64,000 nucleotides of DNA from Rotaria socialis. Its lineage: Eukaryota > Rotifera > Eurotatoria > Philodinida > Philodinidae. The stretch is taken from NCBI GenBank assembly GCA_905331475.1, contig CAJNYU010001021.1, positions 1 to 64,000 of the forward strand, given 5' to 3'. Made by a program: the position numbers and the translations under genes. Positions within the stretch are counted from its first letter, which is position 1, and every line of letters begins with the position of its first letter. Below, one piece after another: positions 44,688 to 56,615 of the stretch. The notes under the pieces are model-generated. The model was not told the origin of the DNA. It was given only the letters and a program-made list of their open reading frames with translations, and made no database searches.

Positions 44688-47515
44688 ATGTTCTACGGTA
44701 AGAACAATAGGACGAATAGTTCAAATTATCAAATATGGTTTTTCTCAATGTATTTTTTTACTCATGCAATTTATGTTTTATTAATACTGAGTTTAATTGG
44801 TTGGACTGCGCACAATACACATCAATATCGAATTTTAGCTGAACGACAATCAAAATTAGAAAATATTATTACGGAATTATTACCGTCATCGTCTTCAATA
44901 CCATCTTTTATTCATCAACCAACGTCAATCGAACTGTGGCTTGGGGAATTTTTTAGCTTTTTACGACAATTGATATCGAAAGATAAAAATAAGATTGATA
45001 ATAGTATTTCGATTGTTAAGACGCCTAAGGTAAGAATTTTATTTTCAAGAAAAAATAATCTCTAATGGATTTTCATGAATTTCTATATGCACATGAATTA
45101 AAGTAATAGAGATCTAGATATGTGTACTACTTCTAAAATATATCTATTCATATTTTATACAATTTACATAAAACAGTATAATACGATATTATGATTATGA
45201 CATATTTTAACTCTTCAACGATTGAGCAAAGACAAATACTTGACTATTTAATCCTGACAAACTTATTTTGATTTTACTTCGACGAAAATTCTATTATATT
45301 TATTCATTCGTTCAATAAAATATTTGATTAGGAGTGCAGGAGAAAAAAAAGAGTGCCAGAGTGCCTGTCAAATGAAGAGAACTTATATTTTTCTTTTAGA
45401 TTGTCGTGCGCGAACGACGCTATGCTCAAGAATCAGCCATGCCTAGTTGTCAATGTCCGCCAGGTAAAACTTGCGACTTTACTTTAATAAAATAATAATT
45501 GTACAAATGTCTCCTAGGTTCAAAAGGCGACAAAGTTCGTTGCATATTTGATGAATTCTATGGAGCTTTTCTTGTTATTTTTCTTAGGGTGAACGAGGTC
45601 TCGAAGGATATCCAGTATGTTATAGTGTTCATTTGTAAATTTCTAAGTGACAGTTTCATTTTTCCTAGGGTGAAATGGGACCAAAAGGAGAACGAGGTCC
45701 TCCAGGCTCAATAATTTGGAATGGGATAAAAGTAAATAGATGTTATTGCTTAATGTACAAAATATCTACAGATAGTGTATCATTTGCATAGGGTGAAAAG
45801 GGTGAACCAGGCCGTGCTCTAGAGTCAATGTCAACAGGAATATCTGTTTCATCTCAAGAGAAACTCATTCAAGGTCCACCAGGTCCACCAGGACCGCCAG
45901 GACCAAAAGGTGAGATCGGTCCAGCTGGCCATGGTGGTTTCAATAAAGTTGGGCTACCCGGACGTGATGTATGTTGTTCTATGAGCACTTCTATTTTTTT
46001 AATATGATAGTTTTTGTGCGTTTTAGGGCTTACCAGGTGAAAAGGTGCGTAATGAAAACAATATAGAAAGTTTATGGCTTAGGAGAAATCATGAGAAAGA
46101 AATTTAAAAAGGAAACCAAATAGTATGAATTCTATAGTAATGCTTTTTTTTTATATAGATTTGGTCTATTCTTAAGTGTATATAGTTGACGCTATTCGCT
46201 TCAGTTGTGTATATTTTTTGTGTGGCTGATTCTAAAAGATAGGATGCAAATAATAATCGAGAATCAATCATTCGGCTTGAGATGATATGTTTTTTCTTTA
46301 AGCAAGAGCAGAAACCATCGAACACAAAACGCTATCAATCATTTATAAAAATCTATTCGAATTCAATCCATATTATCATGATAAGTTCATCGGACATTCG
46401 CAAAACATTTAATCGTATAATAGTCTACATGAACTTCTAATTCTACATAGTATCTGCCTGATTGACTTTATTTCTGAATCAAATGAATGTGCAACTTCGA
46501 AATAAGGACAATTTGATTAGTTGATCTGAATAATAAGAATCCGAGTTTCGTAAAAGTATTAGACAGAATACGAAGATAAAAGAATCTATCGGGAAGCAAT
46601 CGTTTTTTTTTCTCAAAAAGGATATATAGTGCTTTGATCCATGAAAACAAAGTACTGCATATGCATACTAAATGGAGTACATCGCGTAGAAGCATCTGAT
46701 AAGAGCTAATACAGGAATTAACATTGGGAAAAAATAAGTGATCGAAAGTGCTTTTCCTTGTGAATAAAAAAAAGATGATTGAGATAATTCTGATCTAATA
46801 GAAATTAAAAATAAAATCTAAACGAGTTCTGAAGCTTTCCAAAGGACTTTTCAGACAGTGTATATGTAAAATTATATTGCTAGAAGATTCCGCAAAAGAA
46901 TACTGAACTAATCTGTTCTCAGCATTTGGTTGAGAGTTGTTATTTTCTAGAAATTAGAATATGGTATTCACTCGTTTGGAATCGAAAATGAATTTTCCGT
47001 ACTATTGGTTTTATTTTAAAAATTATTATTTTTGTAGGATGAAAGGGAGACCTACGCTTCAAATATGTTTTGTAAATCTACTGCAAAATAAATATTTATT
47101 TTAAGATAGAGACAGCATTGTCCGTTTCCTTTTTTAACTACAGGATTGAAATTATCTAATTATATTTATTTCTTTGTTATAGGGCAATCAAGGTGACACA
47201 GGTCCTCGAGTACGTTCCTAATTTAGATGATTAGTATTATTATTGTTTTGAAACATAAATTTTTATCTTTTCTAGGGTCTATCTGGAGAAAAAGGAGACA
47301 AAGTATGTACATCAATAGTCCTAAGATCTTCATCTATAATTTACATAAAAATTTTATTTAAGGGCGAAGAAGGAACAGGAGGAAAACGAGGATTCCCTGG
47401 TCGGCCTGGTGCACCAGGTCCTGCAGGAATGGATGCATTTCCATGTCCACGTGAAGTGTTACTTAACTTTGATAATGCGTGTAGTTCATGTTGTAAAAAA
47501 AACCAAAATGAATAA
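44688..47515 (+). CDS. Membrane-anchored, cuticle-type collagen (about ten exons)
   Basis: Exon 1 (44688-45029) encodes a short cytosolic start, one membrane-spanning segment (FFTHAIYVLLILSLIGW), and a coiled or linker region. Exon 2 (from 45400) has a furin-like site (RERR) and a Cys pair (SCQCPPG). The following short exons start with GGT and encode interrupted Gly-X-Y triplets (GERGLEGYP, GEMGPKGERGPPG, GPPGPPGPPGPKGEIG, GNQGDTGPRG, GRPGAPGPAG). The last exon ends with a Cys cluster (CSSCCKK) and the stop at 47513-47515, which overlaps an AATAAA. Order and motifs resemble nematode cuticle collagens: membrane anchor, subtilisin-type cleavage, Cys-flanked triple helix. An extracellular structural role is likely. 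One intron (about 46.04-47.18 kb) is ~1.1 kb; the others are 45-110 bp, except the first (~370 bp). Confidence 0.85.
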
Positions 47516-47665
47516 ATTTATTTAAAAAACAAACAAACTCATTGAACAGTACTTATCATTGTTTTTTTTTGTTAGTATGAAAATCTCATAATGTTATTCT
47601 TCGATGTTTTATTTTAAACATATTACAAAAAGAGAGGATTAGACAAATATTTGATCGCTGACATA
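47516..47665. other. 3' flank of the collagen gene
   Basis: Short AT-rich stretch including a T9 tract. Nothing else seen. Confidence 0.4.
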
Positions 47666-48389
47666 AATGCTCGTTTCAAGCGGAAAAATGACGTTCAGGT
47701 CAAACATGCTTAAAAACTAAAATTACGATACACACACTAAACAAATAAACAGTAACGAAAATATACGGCTCCCCCAATAACGGCGCACCACTGTAAAAAT
47801 GAATTTGCGGCGGAAAAATGAAAAATTCAATGCGAAAAATAGTTTGGATAAATGAAATATCATTTTTCTTTTAGAAGAAAAATGGGTTCGTATGTAATCG
47901 AAATGAACATACATGTATTCGCGATACGAGAAAAATGAGTTTGCACAATACTAAGGATGTTGCGAAAGTTTGCACTCAGTTAGATTATGGCTGACTTTGG
48001 TTAAAACAATGATCGGTAAATTTGCATGAAGATGGGATGCCGAAAATCATTTACGATATAAGCGAAAGCTTTCATAGTTGTGTGGTAATGCGTGACGAAT
48101 GTCAAAGAGCTGGTAAGGAGTTTGGTTTGAATGAATCGTTGGGAAAGAAGAAATGTGAAGAATGAAAATGAAAATGAAAACTACTCATATTTAGTGTTTG
48201 TAAAGTTGTGTATAGCATGGAATATGTTGTATATGCACGGATATCTTTTCTGAACAATGACGACAGAAGTACTCGATATAAATTTAGTATACACACGCTG
48301 ACTTATATAGTTTGTCTTCTGTTATAGACAGAACGGGAAAAGAATTCATTTTTGACCTGAACGACATTTTTCCGCTTGAAACGAACATT
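47666..48389. mobile_element. Inverted-repeat DNA element, 724 bp
   Basis: A 39-bp terminal inverted repeat with two mismatches: AATGCTCGTTTCAAGCGGAA... on the left (47666-47704) and its inverted partner at 48351-48389. The inner part repeats the word GGAAAAATGA several times and has no coding capacity. No target-site duplication is apparent, so the superfamily is open. Confidence 0.72.
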
Positions 48390-48770
48390 CATCTCACCGA
48401 TCGGCTTTTTGTCTATTGCTGACACTTAAATTGGTTACGATAATTTCTCGATTCAAATGAATATTGACTGCGAATTTCGTGTAAATTATACATTGTCTGT
48501 AATCGCTTTCATATTCACTTGTTTTATATTCACAAATGTGTTTGCGAATATGAGTATGAGAAGGAGTAAAACTATCGTGACTAATGTACATTTTTCATGG
48601 ATTGTATGGAATCATTTTTGAGGTATTTTACGTGTAACATTCATCAGTCAAATATGTTAGTTTGCATTAGAGTATTTTTAAAAAGATATTATCTAAAAAA
48701 CTAATCTTGAAAAACTAATGTCGAAGATGATTTATTCTTTTAAGTTTGATATTTGTCGATCGAATTCGCT

Positions 48771-49405
48771 TCAGTAACGTAAAAACTTTTGTATTCTATG
48801 ATTGGCTGTATCTGCGACATGTGAATTGAGTTGACTATCGAGTGCTACCGGCCGAGGCTTCTGGAGCAAAGAAGAATCATTACCATGCATATCAGTTCCT
48901 AGTCAACTCTCCCTAGAAGAATCCCCAGGGAGTCCCTAGGGATTTCATTCTTTTTCGGGGTCTCCCTGGTGACTCCCCGGGGAGTTTTCTGGTCAAAATC
49001 GATGAAATATCTAATTACTAATAAATTCTTCTTAATTTTTTAAAAATTAAAAATTTTTTTTTTATTTTAAAAAATTTCATCAATTCTCCCCAGAGAAATC
49101 CCTGGGGAGTCCCCCTAATAAAAAGTCCCCGGGGACTTACGACAGGGACTCCCCAGGGATTTCGTTATTTTACGGGGACTCCCCGGAGAGTCGATTAGGT
49201 GTAACACCAACAATTGTTATTCCTTCGGTTTGTTCATTCATGAATAACTGTATTCGATGACTGTTTCTATCAGCAACATACATATTACCCATAGAATCCA
49301 AAATTACATCCGTTGGAAACATCAGTGTAGTTGTACTATTTCCAAACTCTCCATTCATATCACCAGCGAGCAGTGTCCAACTAGTAGCATTTAATGGTCC
49401 ACGAA
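48771..49405 (-). pseudogene. NHL-repeat gene fragment split by an inserted element
   Basis: On the minus strand, 49405-49200 reads VRGPLNATSWTLLAGDMNG..., MFPTDVILDSMGNMYVADRN and SHRIQLF, a clear NHL repeat (beta-propeller blade). After a 302-bp inserted element the frame resumes at 48897-48771 with TDMHGNDSSLLQKPRPVALD and HVADTANHRIQKFLRY, then a stop. Together they are about two NHL blades, the typical C-terminus of NHL-repeat proteins. The 5' side ends at CATATAG (49410-49404), which could be a splice acceptor, immediately next to a telomere-like hairpin; I find no further exons upstream. With the insertion, translation stops inside the element, so I call it a pseudogene or broken gene. 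Confidence 0.72.
48898..49199. mobile_element. Inverted-repeat element inserted in the NHL coding sequence
   Basis: A 302-bp element with a 15-bp terminal inverted repeat (CCTAGTCAACTCTCC against the complement of CCTAATCGACTCTCC). Both arms hold several GGGGACTCCCC-like palindromic words around an A/T-only centre (49030-49075). It separates two in-register parts of one NHL-repeat coding sequence, so it is an insertion. No clear target-site duplication. Confidence 0.75.
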
Positions 49406-49410
49406 CTATA

Positions 49411-49460
49411 TGGGTGTGGGTGTGCGAGCTTTCGCTTCAACGCCCACACCCACACCCAAC
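49411..49460. repeat. Telomere-like TGTGGG hairpin
   Basis: The segment TGGGTGTGGGTGTG (49411-49424) and its near-exact inverted copy (CGCCCACACCCACACCCAAC, 49441-49460) form a hairpin around a ~16-bp loop. The repeat word TGTGGG equals, as far as I know, the bdelloid telomeric repeat. Confidence 0.65.
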
Positions 49461-50246
49461 AGTAGATATGAGGCTTCGTAAAAAATTCATATTTTTGATT
49501 AATATGAAAAACAAAAATATTTCAAAGGTTTCCAAGAGAGACTATGTTGCATGAATCATTTTAACATTCACTATTTGTTGTGAATTTTTTCGTTAATAGT
49601 AAATCAAAAATAAAGTGTTTTGAAACTATTTTGTCATTGCGCAACGAATATCTTTTTGACTAATACTAATGGTTATTGCTGATATTCAAAGTTATTTCTT
49701 TTGAATTTGTGAGATATTTATTGATGTGCATGTCGATATAATATATCAGTACGGAATAATTGCCATCAGAAAAGTAAGCAATTTTACTTTATCAACAAAT
49801 ATCTTATCCATTCTAGAATTAAAACTCAAAGCAATCATTGCCTCTGTTGAAAAGATCATACATAGTCAGGCTTCTTCAGCGCTTAGAGAATAGTTTTACT
49901 TCAGGATGTAAGTGTTGTTGTTCTCTTCACAAATGGTAACACCAATAAAATTTTAGCAAATAAAATAACGAGAAGAAAACTGTGGCAATAGGAAGCGCCG
50001 AAAGAGTGAATCTAAATGTAGAACTCTTTTGACAATCGTGAATTAGACTGACTTGCTTTCTTAATCTGCCCGGTCCTCATTTGAAATATCTAAAAATAAA
50101 TAATAAATAAAGTTTTGCTTTGTTTTCAAATGAAGAAAAGATTGTCTTCTAAAATTTGATATTTATAATTTTTTTTTAAAGTGTTTTCACCATTTCGAAA
50201 CAGATATCGAGAATAAAAAGTACATATAAGTTAAAGATATTCTTGT
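49461..50246. other. Intergenic, no gene seen
   Basis: AT-rich spacer downstream of the ankyrin gene's last exon. No open frame or repeat called. Confidence 0.45.
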
Positions 50247-53001
50247 TTAACGTTGACGTTGAAGTCCATCAAGTATCAGAAAACGTTTATCTGTTGTTCT
50301 GCTTTCTGATTTTGGTTCGTCCATTTGAAATTGACTATTTTCAACGCCTTGTATTTGTTGATCGACTGTCGTTTCTCCATTAAAATCATGTAATTTTGGT
50401 TTTTCTCCATGCCATAGTTTATCAGCTATAGCGCCATGTTTGTTAAGTTCACTGATAACTTCTGCAGCATTCATTTCTTTAGCCCATGCTAATGGTGTAT
50501 TTTCATAACTATCCTAAAATAGAAAAATCCGTTGAAAGTTCTATCTCGAACCCAATATATTGATATCATCGGAGATTTTCAGCACTGTTTCTTGATGTTC
50601 TTGGCAGATATTTATCAAACAAGAGTCCTGTATAATTAGATAACTCTTGAACAATCTGAAAGTCTCTGTGAATCATCATTGAATAGTGCACGAATAGGTA
50701 AGATCAGAATGATGCACATTTTCTAATTCTTTTTTTTTATAACAAAAACAAAAGCAAAGATAAAGTAAAAATCAAACATCGCTACTAAACGTGCTCTTCC
50801 GAACAAAATGACGAGAAATAACTATGAATTTGAAAGAGTACTATCAACAGCTGCAGCGAAAGATGTCTAACCGATTTTGTACTAATCCAAGAAATGTTTT
50901 CTGCAATGCTTTGTTTCAATAGAATATATGTTTATATCTTGCATTTTATTTATTCAATTGCTCTCTTCAAACGTGTGTGTTTTTATTTTCTGCGCGTCGC
51001 TTCTGTTTCTTTAATTGTTCGCGTAGCTCTCAACAATTCTGCTATTGATTTTTCAAGATGATTAAGATAAGAAATATTGAGCAAAAGTTGCGATGCAAAT
51101 AGAGGCGTCAGCCGAAGGGTTGAACGACGGCAGCGGGCAACAATTTTCAATTTTTAAAGATTTCCAGCGGCTCGTTATTTCAATGAGTAATGTCTTCAGT
51201 GGCGGCTGCTACAAATTCTTAATTTTTTTTCCACAGCGGCGGCGCCGGCTGATATTTGCAAGTCCTTATGTGACGGCGGCGGCTGAGTTACAAATTCACT
51301 GATGAAAATTAAAAGAAAAATGTTCGATTCGATCGCATATGTATGATGTCAGCGGCGGCGGATGACGCTATCAAAAATTTTTATCTCTTGCAGCGGTGCA
51401 ACGGCTAAACTTGTTTTTTCGCAGCGGTGGCTCCCCAAAAATTCTTAAAACTACCAGCAATTTGGCGGCTGCGGCGGCTCAGTCGCACGGCTGACACCTC
51501 TAGATGCAAAAGTTACTGATATCTAGCGAATCGAAACACTTCAATGTGTAGTTCAGGAAGAGAAAAATTGATTCGTCTGCGATTATTTATGCGTACCGTA
51601 ACAAATAATGTACAATTTACCCAGTCAATCATATATTGCTATATTTGACAAATATCGATCTAGGAGTCTTTTTTGACACGTGCTTTTTTTCTTATTGCAA
51701 ATGTCGACACGGATGATGGTGAACTCATCGCAAATCATTGAAAGATCCACAGTGAATTTTATACTAGTACTGTCTCAGCAGCTGTAACTTAGAAAACATC
51801 GACTTTTCCAGAATAAGTTTTAAAATTATTTTTCGATGATAAGATTTCACAAAATTAAAACATTTACATCTCGAAATAAAAAACTCAGTGAGTCTAAAGC
51901 ATCTGTGTAAATTAGCAATTTCAGAATATTTTGTATTATATGCATTTTACACCCTTCAAACAAATACAACGGTAGTCATTCTACATAAATAAATGCGACA
52001 AACGAGAAAGGAAGGACATTAAACGGTGTTCTTATCATATGAATCAGTTTCACACTAATATTCATATTTTCTATGATGAGTCCTGACATGAATTACTAAT
52101 TTTTTTGTTAACACGCCAAAATCTACTGTTTTTCAATAGAAAATAATCAAGATCTCGAACGATCTTCTCATCTTTTTTTTCTGGTGAAAATTGATTGTTT
52201 TTTATGTGATTATTAGAACAAAGCTGATAATCATACCCTAATATTAACATCAGCATCATTTTCTAAAAGTAATTTTACAATATCCAAATAATTATGTCCA
52301 GCAGCTAAATGAAGAGGACTCCATCCTGCTTGATCTAATGTGTCAATTGGTATTTTGCCCTTTGCAATCAATAATTGAGCTGCATCAATTAAGCCACTAT
52401 CAACAGCGAAATGCAATAGATAACATCCCATTGAACTTGTTGCATCAGCTTTCGTATCCGGTACATGTGTGACTTGAGCTCCATGATCCATTAGAATTTC
52501 AATAAGGTCTATATGAAAATTTTAAAAAGTCGATTGGTTTCAGAATATGATTCCTACCAATATCATTAAAATTCATAGCCATAGCAATAAGATCAGCGCC
52601 TTGAGCATTATCACAATCAATTTTTGAACCACTTTCTAATAACATTTTAACATTTTCTTTACTGTCACGATTAACAGCTGTCATCAATGGAGTCCAACCA
52701 AGATTATCACGTAGTTCTAAAACGTCAGCAAACTTTAATAATAAAGCCAATATATCAGGATTATCTATAATGAATCGAATATATATATATATATAACAAT
52801 TTAATTAAAATTATCTATCATACTTTGCCATGCTGCATAGTGAAGTATCGTACATTGATTTTCATTGTCGGGTATCCGATATTTACACATAGCATTCATT
52901 TGTTCAACTGTTAATTCTTTAATCAGTAGTTTCATCGCTTCTATGTCTTGATGGCCAATTGCTGCTGTCATCAATTGTTCTTTACTTGCCATAAAACCCA
53001 T
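50247..53001 (-). CDS. Ankyrin-repeat protein, 307 residues (four exons)
   Basis: Exons 53001-52824, 52764-52558, 52508-52237 and 50513-50247 join in frame. Ankyrin repeats occupy most of the protein: TILHYAAWQNNPDILALLLK, GWTPLMTAVNRDSKENVKML, a diverged unit, YLLHFAVDSGLIDAAQLLI, GWSPLHLAAGHNYLDIVKLL, and a short last unit NTPLAWAKEMNAAEVISEL. They act as protein-binding surfaces. The C-terminal ~65 residues are polar and unmatched. There is no other domain, so partner and pathway cannot be named. The first two introns are 59 and 49 bp, while the third is 1723 bp and contains a 403-bp hAT MITE, which explains part of its size. The ATG at 53001 is chosen as first in frame; another lies three codons downstream. 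Confidence 0.85.
51100..51502. mobile_element. hAT-type MITE, 403 bp, inside an ankyrin-gene intron
   Basis: Flanked by the exact 8-bp direct repeat GATGCAAA (51092-51099 and 51503-51510). Termini are a 15-bp inverted repeat with one mismatch (TAGAGGCGTCAGCCG against the complement of TAGAGGTGTCAGCCG). The interior is rich in GGCGGC/CAGCGG words, in sharp contrast to the AT-rich host. The 8-bp duplication indicates hAT mobilisation. Non-coding; the 69-codon frame inside it is fortuitous. Confidence 0.88.
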
Positions 53002-53643
53002 CGCTCAGAAAAATATTAGAATAGCACTTTTGTACTTGACTTATAAAAGAAACGAGAAAATGATATGCAACGGAAAATATTGAGAAGAATACAGTTGAAT
53101 GTCACGCATATGCTTTTCGCTCGGCCATATACATTGATACATAAATATGTCAATGTAAATCAATGATGCGTATCATGACCTATGTCTTTCCTTTCTCTTT
53201 TTTGCTTAATGAAAAAGAAACCTTGTGAATGATATATTCCGATTTCAGTGAATATGAACACATTGCATATTAAATGGCAAGTTTTCATCGGATATATTAT
53301 TCTAACATTATATCGATGAGAAGTATATAATTAAAAACTCACTGTCGGACAAGTAACATTCGTTGAGATTGAATTCCTTTTGCTGAAGATTGATGGGATA
53401 TAGATGAATTGAGATATAAATATAGGTTGAATAAAGACCTGACGCATCAAAGCGATTTGTTTTCGATAAAGAAATTTATTTCCAATCGGAAACTTGATTT
53501 TGATTTCGCTACAATTGTTTACAGAATTACATTTTTGAAATAAAAAATGTTCCAATCTTTCATAATCATACGATAAGGATCACTTTCTAACACTTATTCA
53601 TTGAAAAAACGATCTTTTGACAGGGCCTTATCACTGTGAGCAC
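53002..53643. other. Upstream region of the ankyrin gene
   Basis: AT-rich, presumably with the promoter of the minus-strand ankyrin gene. The frame at 53331-53555 has no motif support. Confidence 0.4.
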
Positions 53644-53748
53644 GTGGGGGGGGGGGGGGGGGGCGGGGGGGGGGGGGGGGGGTGGGGGGGGGGGGGGTGG
53701 GGGGGGGGGGGGGGGGGGGNNNNNNNNNCCCCCGGCCCCCCCCCCCCA
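53644..53748. other. Poly-G tract, nine Ns, then poly-C: assembly gap
   Basis: About 75 bases that are almost all G, then N at 53720-53728, then about 20 bases that are almost all C. A G run meeting a C run across unknown bases suggests that reads from opposite orientations were joined. The open frames predicted through it are artefacts of the homopolymer. Confidence 0.85.
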
Positions 53749-53822
53749 CCCAATGATTTTGGAAATTTTGTTTGTTTTGAATATCACAACAGATAAAAGG
53801 ACTTGTCTAAGGAGATTTAGCC

Positions 53823-54024
53823 GCTGAATCGATATAAATGAATATATTGCGGTTCTCTTTCTTTTCAGATTCAAAATGTGGCTATTTGCACTTCCCCCAG
53901 CTTTGAACACCTTAGTGCGTCTCTGTTTCTAGATTTCTCTATCCTCTTTTCAATTTAAAGTCAAATGCAATATTAAAACCATCAAGAGTCATTAAAATCA
54001 CTACGAAAAAGTACACTTATCCCA
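53823..54024. repeat. Long inverted repeat, left arm (202 bp)
   Basis: This arm is the inverted copy of 56415-56615, nearly identical along its length. It begins GCTGAATCGATATAAATGAA and ends GTACACTTATCCCA. It has no coding capacity. The arms are 2.4 kb apart. Confidence 0.85.
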
Positions 54025-56414
54025 ATTTATCAACCTTTTATAGAGAAATCTAATCGTTTTTTACTAACGGCGTTAGAAAGAAGGGAACTATATAAAAAGT
54101 CAGTTTCATTAGGAGAAAGTGAATCTTTTTGTTAACCTTGACAAACAGAATATTTGTGGTTGCCATTGATTGTTCTATCAATGTTGCTTGTTTCACCTCT
54201 CCGATCGAAATATTGATTGAGCTCTGCTGACTATTTTTTTCTAGTTCAAATTGTATTACCTATTATTCGACTATTGTTATATCATATTTCCGATGTCAAA
54301 GATTAGAGAGAGAGAGCCATAACAGAATACTGGAATATATAAGATCTATGATACTGCTATTTCTTCCTCGTATAACTGGTTTATTTTGATAAACGCATAG
54401 CAATTTACTGAAAATCCTACTCAATTCTGATTTTTAGAATTATGTTATGTCCCTCTTGGTAAGAAAGCTGTGACAACCATCCTTTCTTCCCTACTCGTTT
54501 TCTTTTTTTTCAGCGAGAAAGATCATAAATAAGCCTGTACATTTTCGTATGGCCTTGAAAGAAATTCTTTTGACCATGATCATTCTTCTTTCTTCCTATC
54601 AATATTTTAGGTTTCCTAATGAGCGTTTTATTTTTTTCTTGATACTTTCAAACTATATGTCACTTGAATATGAGATAATACTGAAGTGTATAACGTGTTA
54701 AAATCTATGAAACTGATTCTCTTCGCGAACTGGTGATATTTTAAGCCATATTATTTATATTCTTAAGCTTGCACTTTCAGATGCATATGATCTATTGCAG
54801 TTTTTGGAACAATTGTTTTTCAGACAACATTCTCACGTATGACCCAAACGTAAAATAGAGCACCGTGACTTACTCAACGGAGTCGATCTCATGTCGAGCT
54901 ACGTACGGGATGATTTTTGATACAGAAGATTAGTCTTCGTGTTTTCCAATAGTGTTTCAGTTTTCTTGACGTTATTATGGATAGGGTTGATTGTCACGAT
55001 TTTTCTTAGAGACAGAAAATAGTTTACAATATATCAGATAGGTATAACTGTCACGCGTTAATTCTAATTTTCTATTCCAATATCTTCATAAGAGAATGGG
55101 ACACTTCCAATCAAGAGCGAATCGGTTATCTATGACAATCAATCTTAGGAAGGAAACAGTAGTGTTCCTCACTTCTTTTTCATACTCACTTTGTATAATA
55201 TTTCGAACCATGTAATGATTAGACATAGATTGTTGTACCAATTAATTGTACTACATGTTCATTATTTGTAGAAATAGGAATGCTAGTATATAGACCTTTG
55301 CATTTAGTTGCTTACAGTTTTCTCCTACCAGATGTGAAACGATCTGCCGTTTAATGTGTACTACAGTGGGTTACAAATAGCTTCAAAATTTTCTTAATAC
55401 GCTAAAAATTGGATATACGAAAGGCTTCTATTCATTACGATTAAAATCAAGCGAAGAATGATGAAGAGGTTGCCCTTCAGTAATTATCTTACATAAAATT
55501 ATGGTCTTCATACATATAAATTGTGATACATGAGACATTAAGGTTGCGTGTTTTGATCCGTAATTATTATGAGTACATACACATAAGACACAAATGTTCC
55601 ATTAAAGAATATAGTCTATCAAACGTATCATCACAATTAGCTTCGAAATCTAAATTCTTTCCTTTTTTCTGTCTTTTAAAAACATGAACTCTCAAGCCAC
55701 AAGCCTGGCCTATACTAGCAAATAAACTATTGTGATGATCACAATTCATCATTGACTAAGATACTGATGTAATCGAAAGTAAAACGATGTCAATCAATAT
55801 TCATAACATTTTCAAAAAGAGTGGTTATACAGTAGTTCTAGTTGTCACCTCATTCAATGACAAAAGAACTCTGAACCTATAATTCTGCTATCGGTAAAGC
55901 GACTTCACATAAATTCTATATATTTACACTAAACATAGCTGAATTGATAGTTATCCATAATATGCAGACTTCTGCGTAAGACTCTTCATAATACATTATT
56001 TTCACTACTTTTGAGTCTTTCTTCATACTTCTCTATTGATCTAATTTCTAGAGCGGTAGCTCAATAAGGTTTACAATAGTAGTTTAATTTATATCGCCCT
56101 AATATTAAACATATAAACAAAGCTTTCATCACCGTTCAACTTTATGAAAGAGATTCATGTATTATATTGATCAAAATCATAAACGTCCTTGATTATTTGA
56201 AAACAATGTTGTCCACTACTGACTTAGGCACGCTCGATATAGAAAGGGGAAGGTTAGAAGCTTTTCCATACAAATCTTTTAGAAAGTTCACGTCTAGTTT
56301 TTCAGAGAGCTTCACATTGGATCAGTTCAGACCAGCAAAATCGAGAAAATGCATCATAGGTTGCTCTTTATACGACAATGACATTACTTGCTTCCTAGAA
56401 AATATTAACAAAAC
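54025..56414. other. Spacer between the long inverted-repeat arms
   Basis: AT-rich, no transposase or other gene found. A segment at 55923-55946 (TTTACACTAAACATAGCTGA...) is an inverted copy of sequence at 56609-56631, so the repeat structure is more complex than two arms. The frames at 55567-55752 and 56167-56457 show no motif. Confidence 0.45.
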
Positions 56415-56615
56415 TGGGATAAGTGTACTTTTTCGTAGTGATTTTAATGACTCTTGATGGTTTTAATATTGCATTTGACTTTAAACTGAAAAGAGGATAG
56501 AGAAATCTAGAAACAGAGACGCACTAAGGTGTTCAAAGCTGGTGGAAGTGCAAATAGCCACATTTTGAATCTGAAAAGAAAGAGAACCGCAATATATTCA
56601 TCTATATCGATTCAG
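56415..56615. repeat. Long inverted repeat, right arm (201 bp)
   Basis: Inverted partner of 53823-54024, starting TGGGATAAGTGTAC. An N at 56632 lies just beyond the outer border, as the poly-G/N gap lies beyond the left one. Confidence 0.85.

Noticed and set aside
51093-51302. 69-codon frame with Arg/Ala-rich product
   Set aside because: Lies within the GGC-rich MITE in the ankyrin-gene intron.
53587-53910. Poly-Pro and poly-Gly frames
   Set aside because: Produced by the poly-G tract and N gap.
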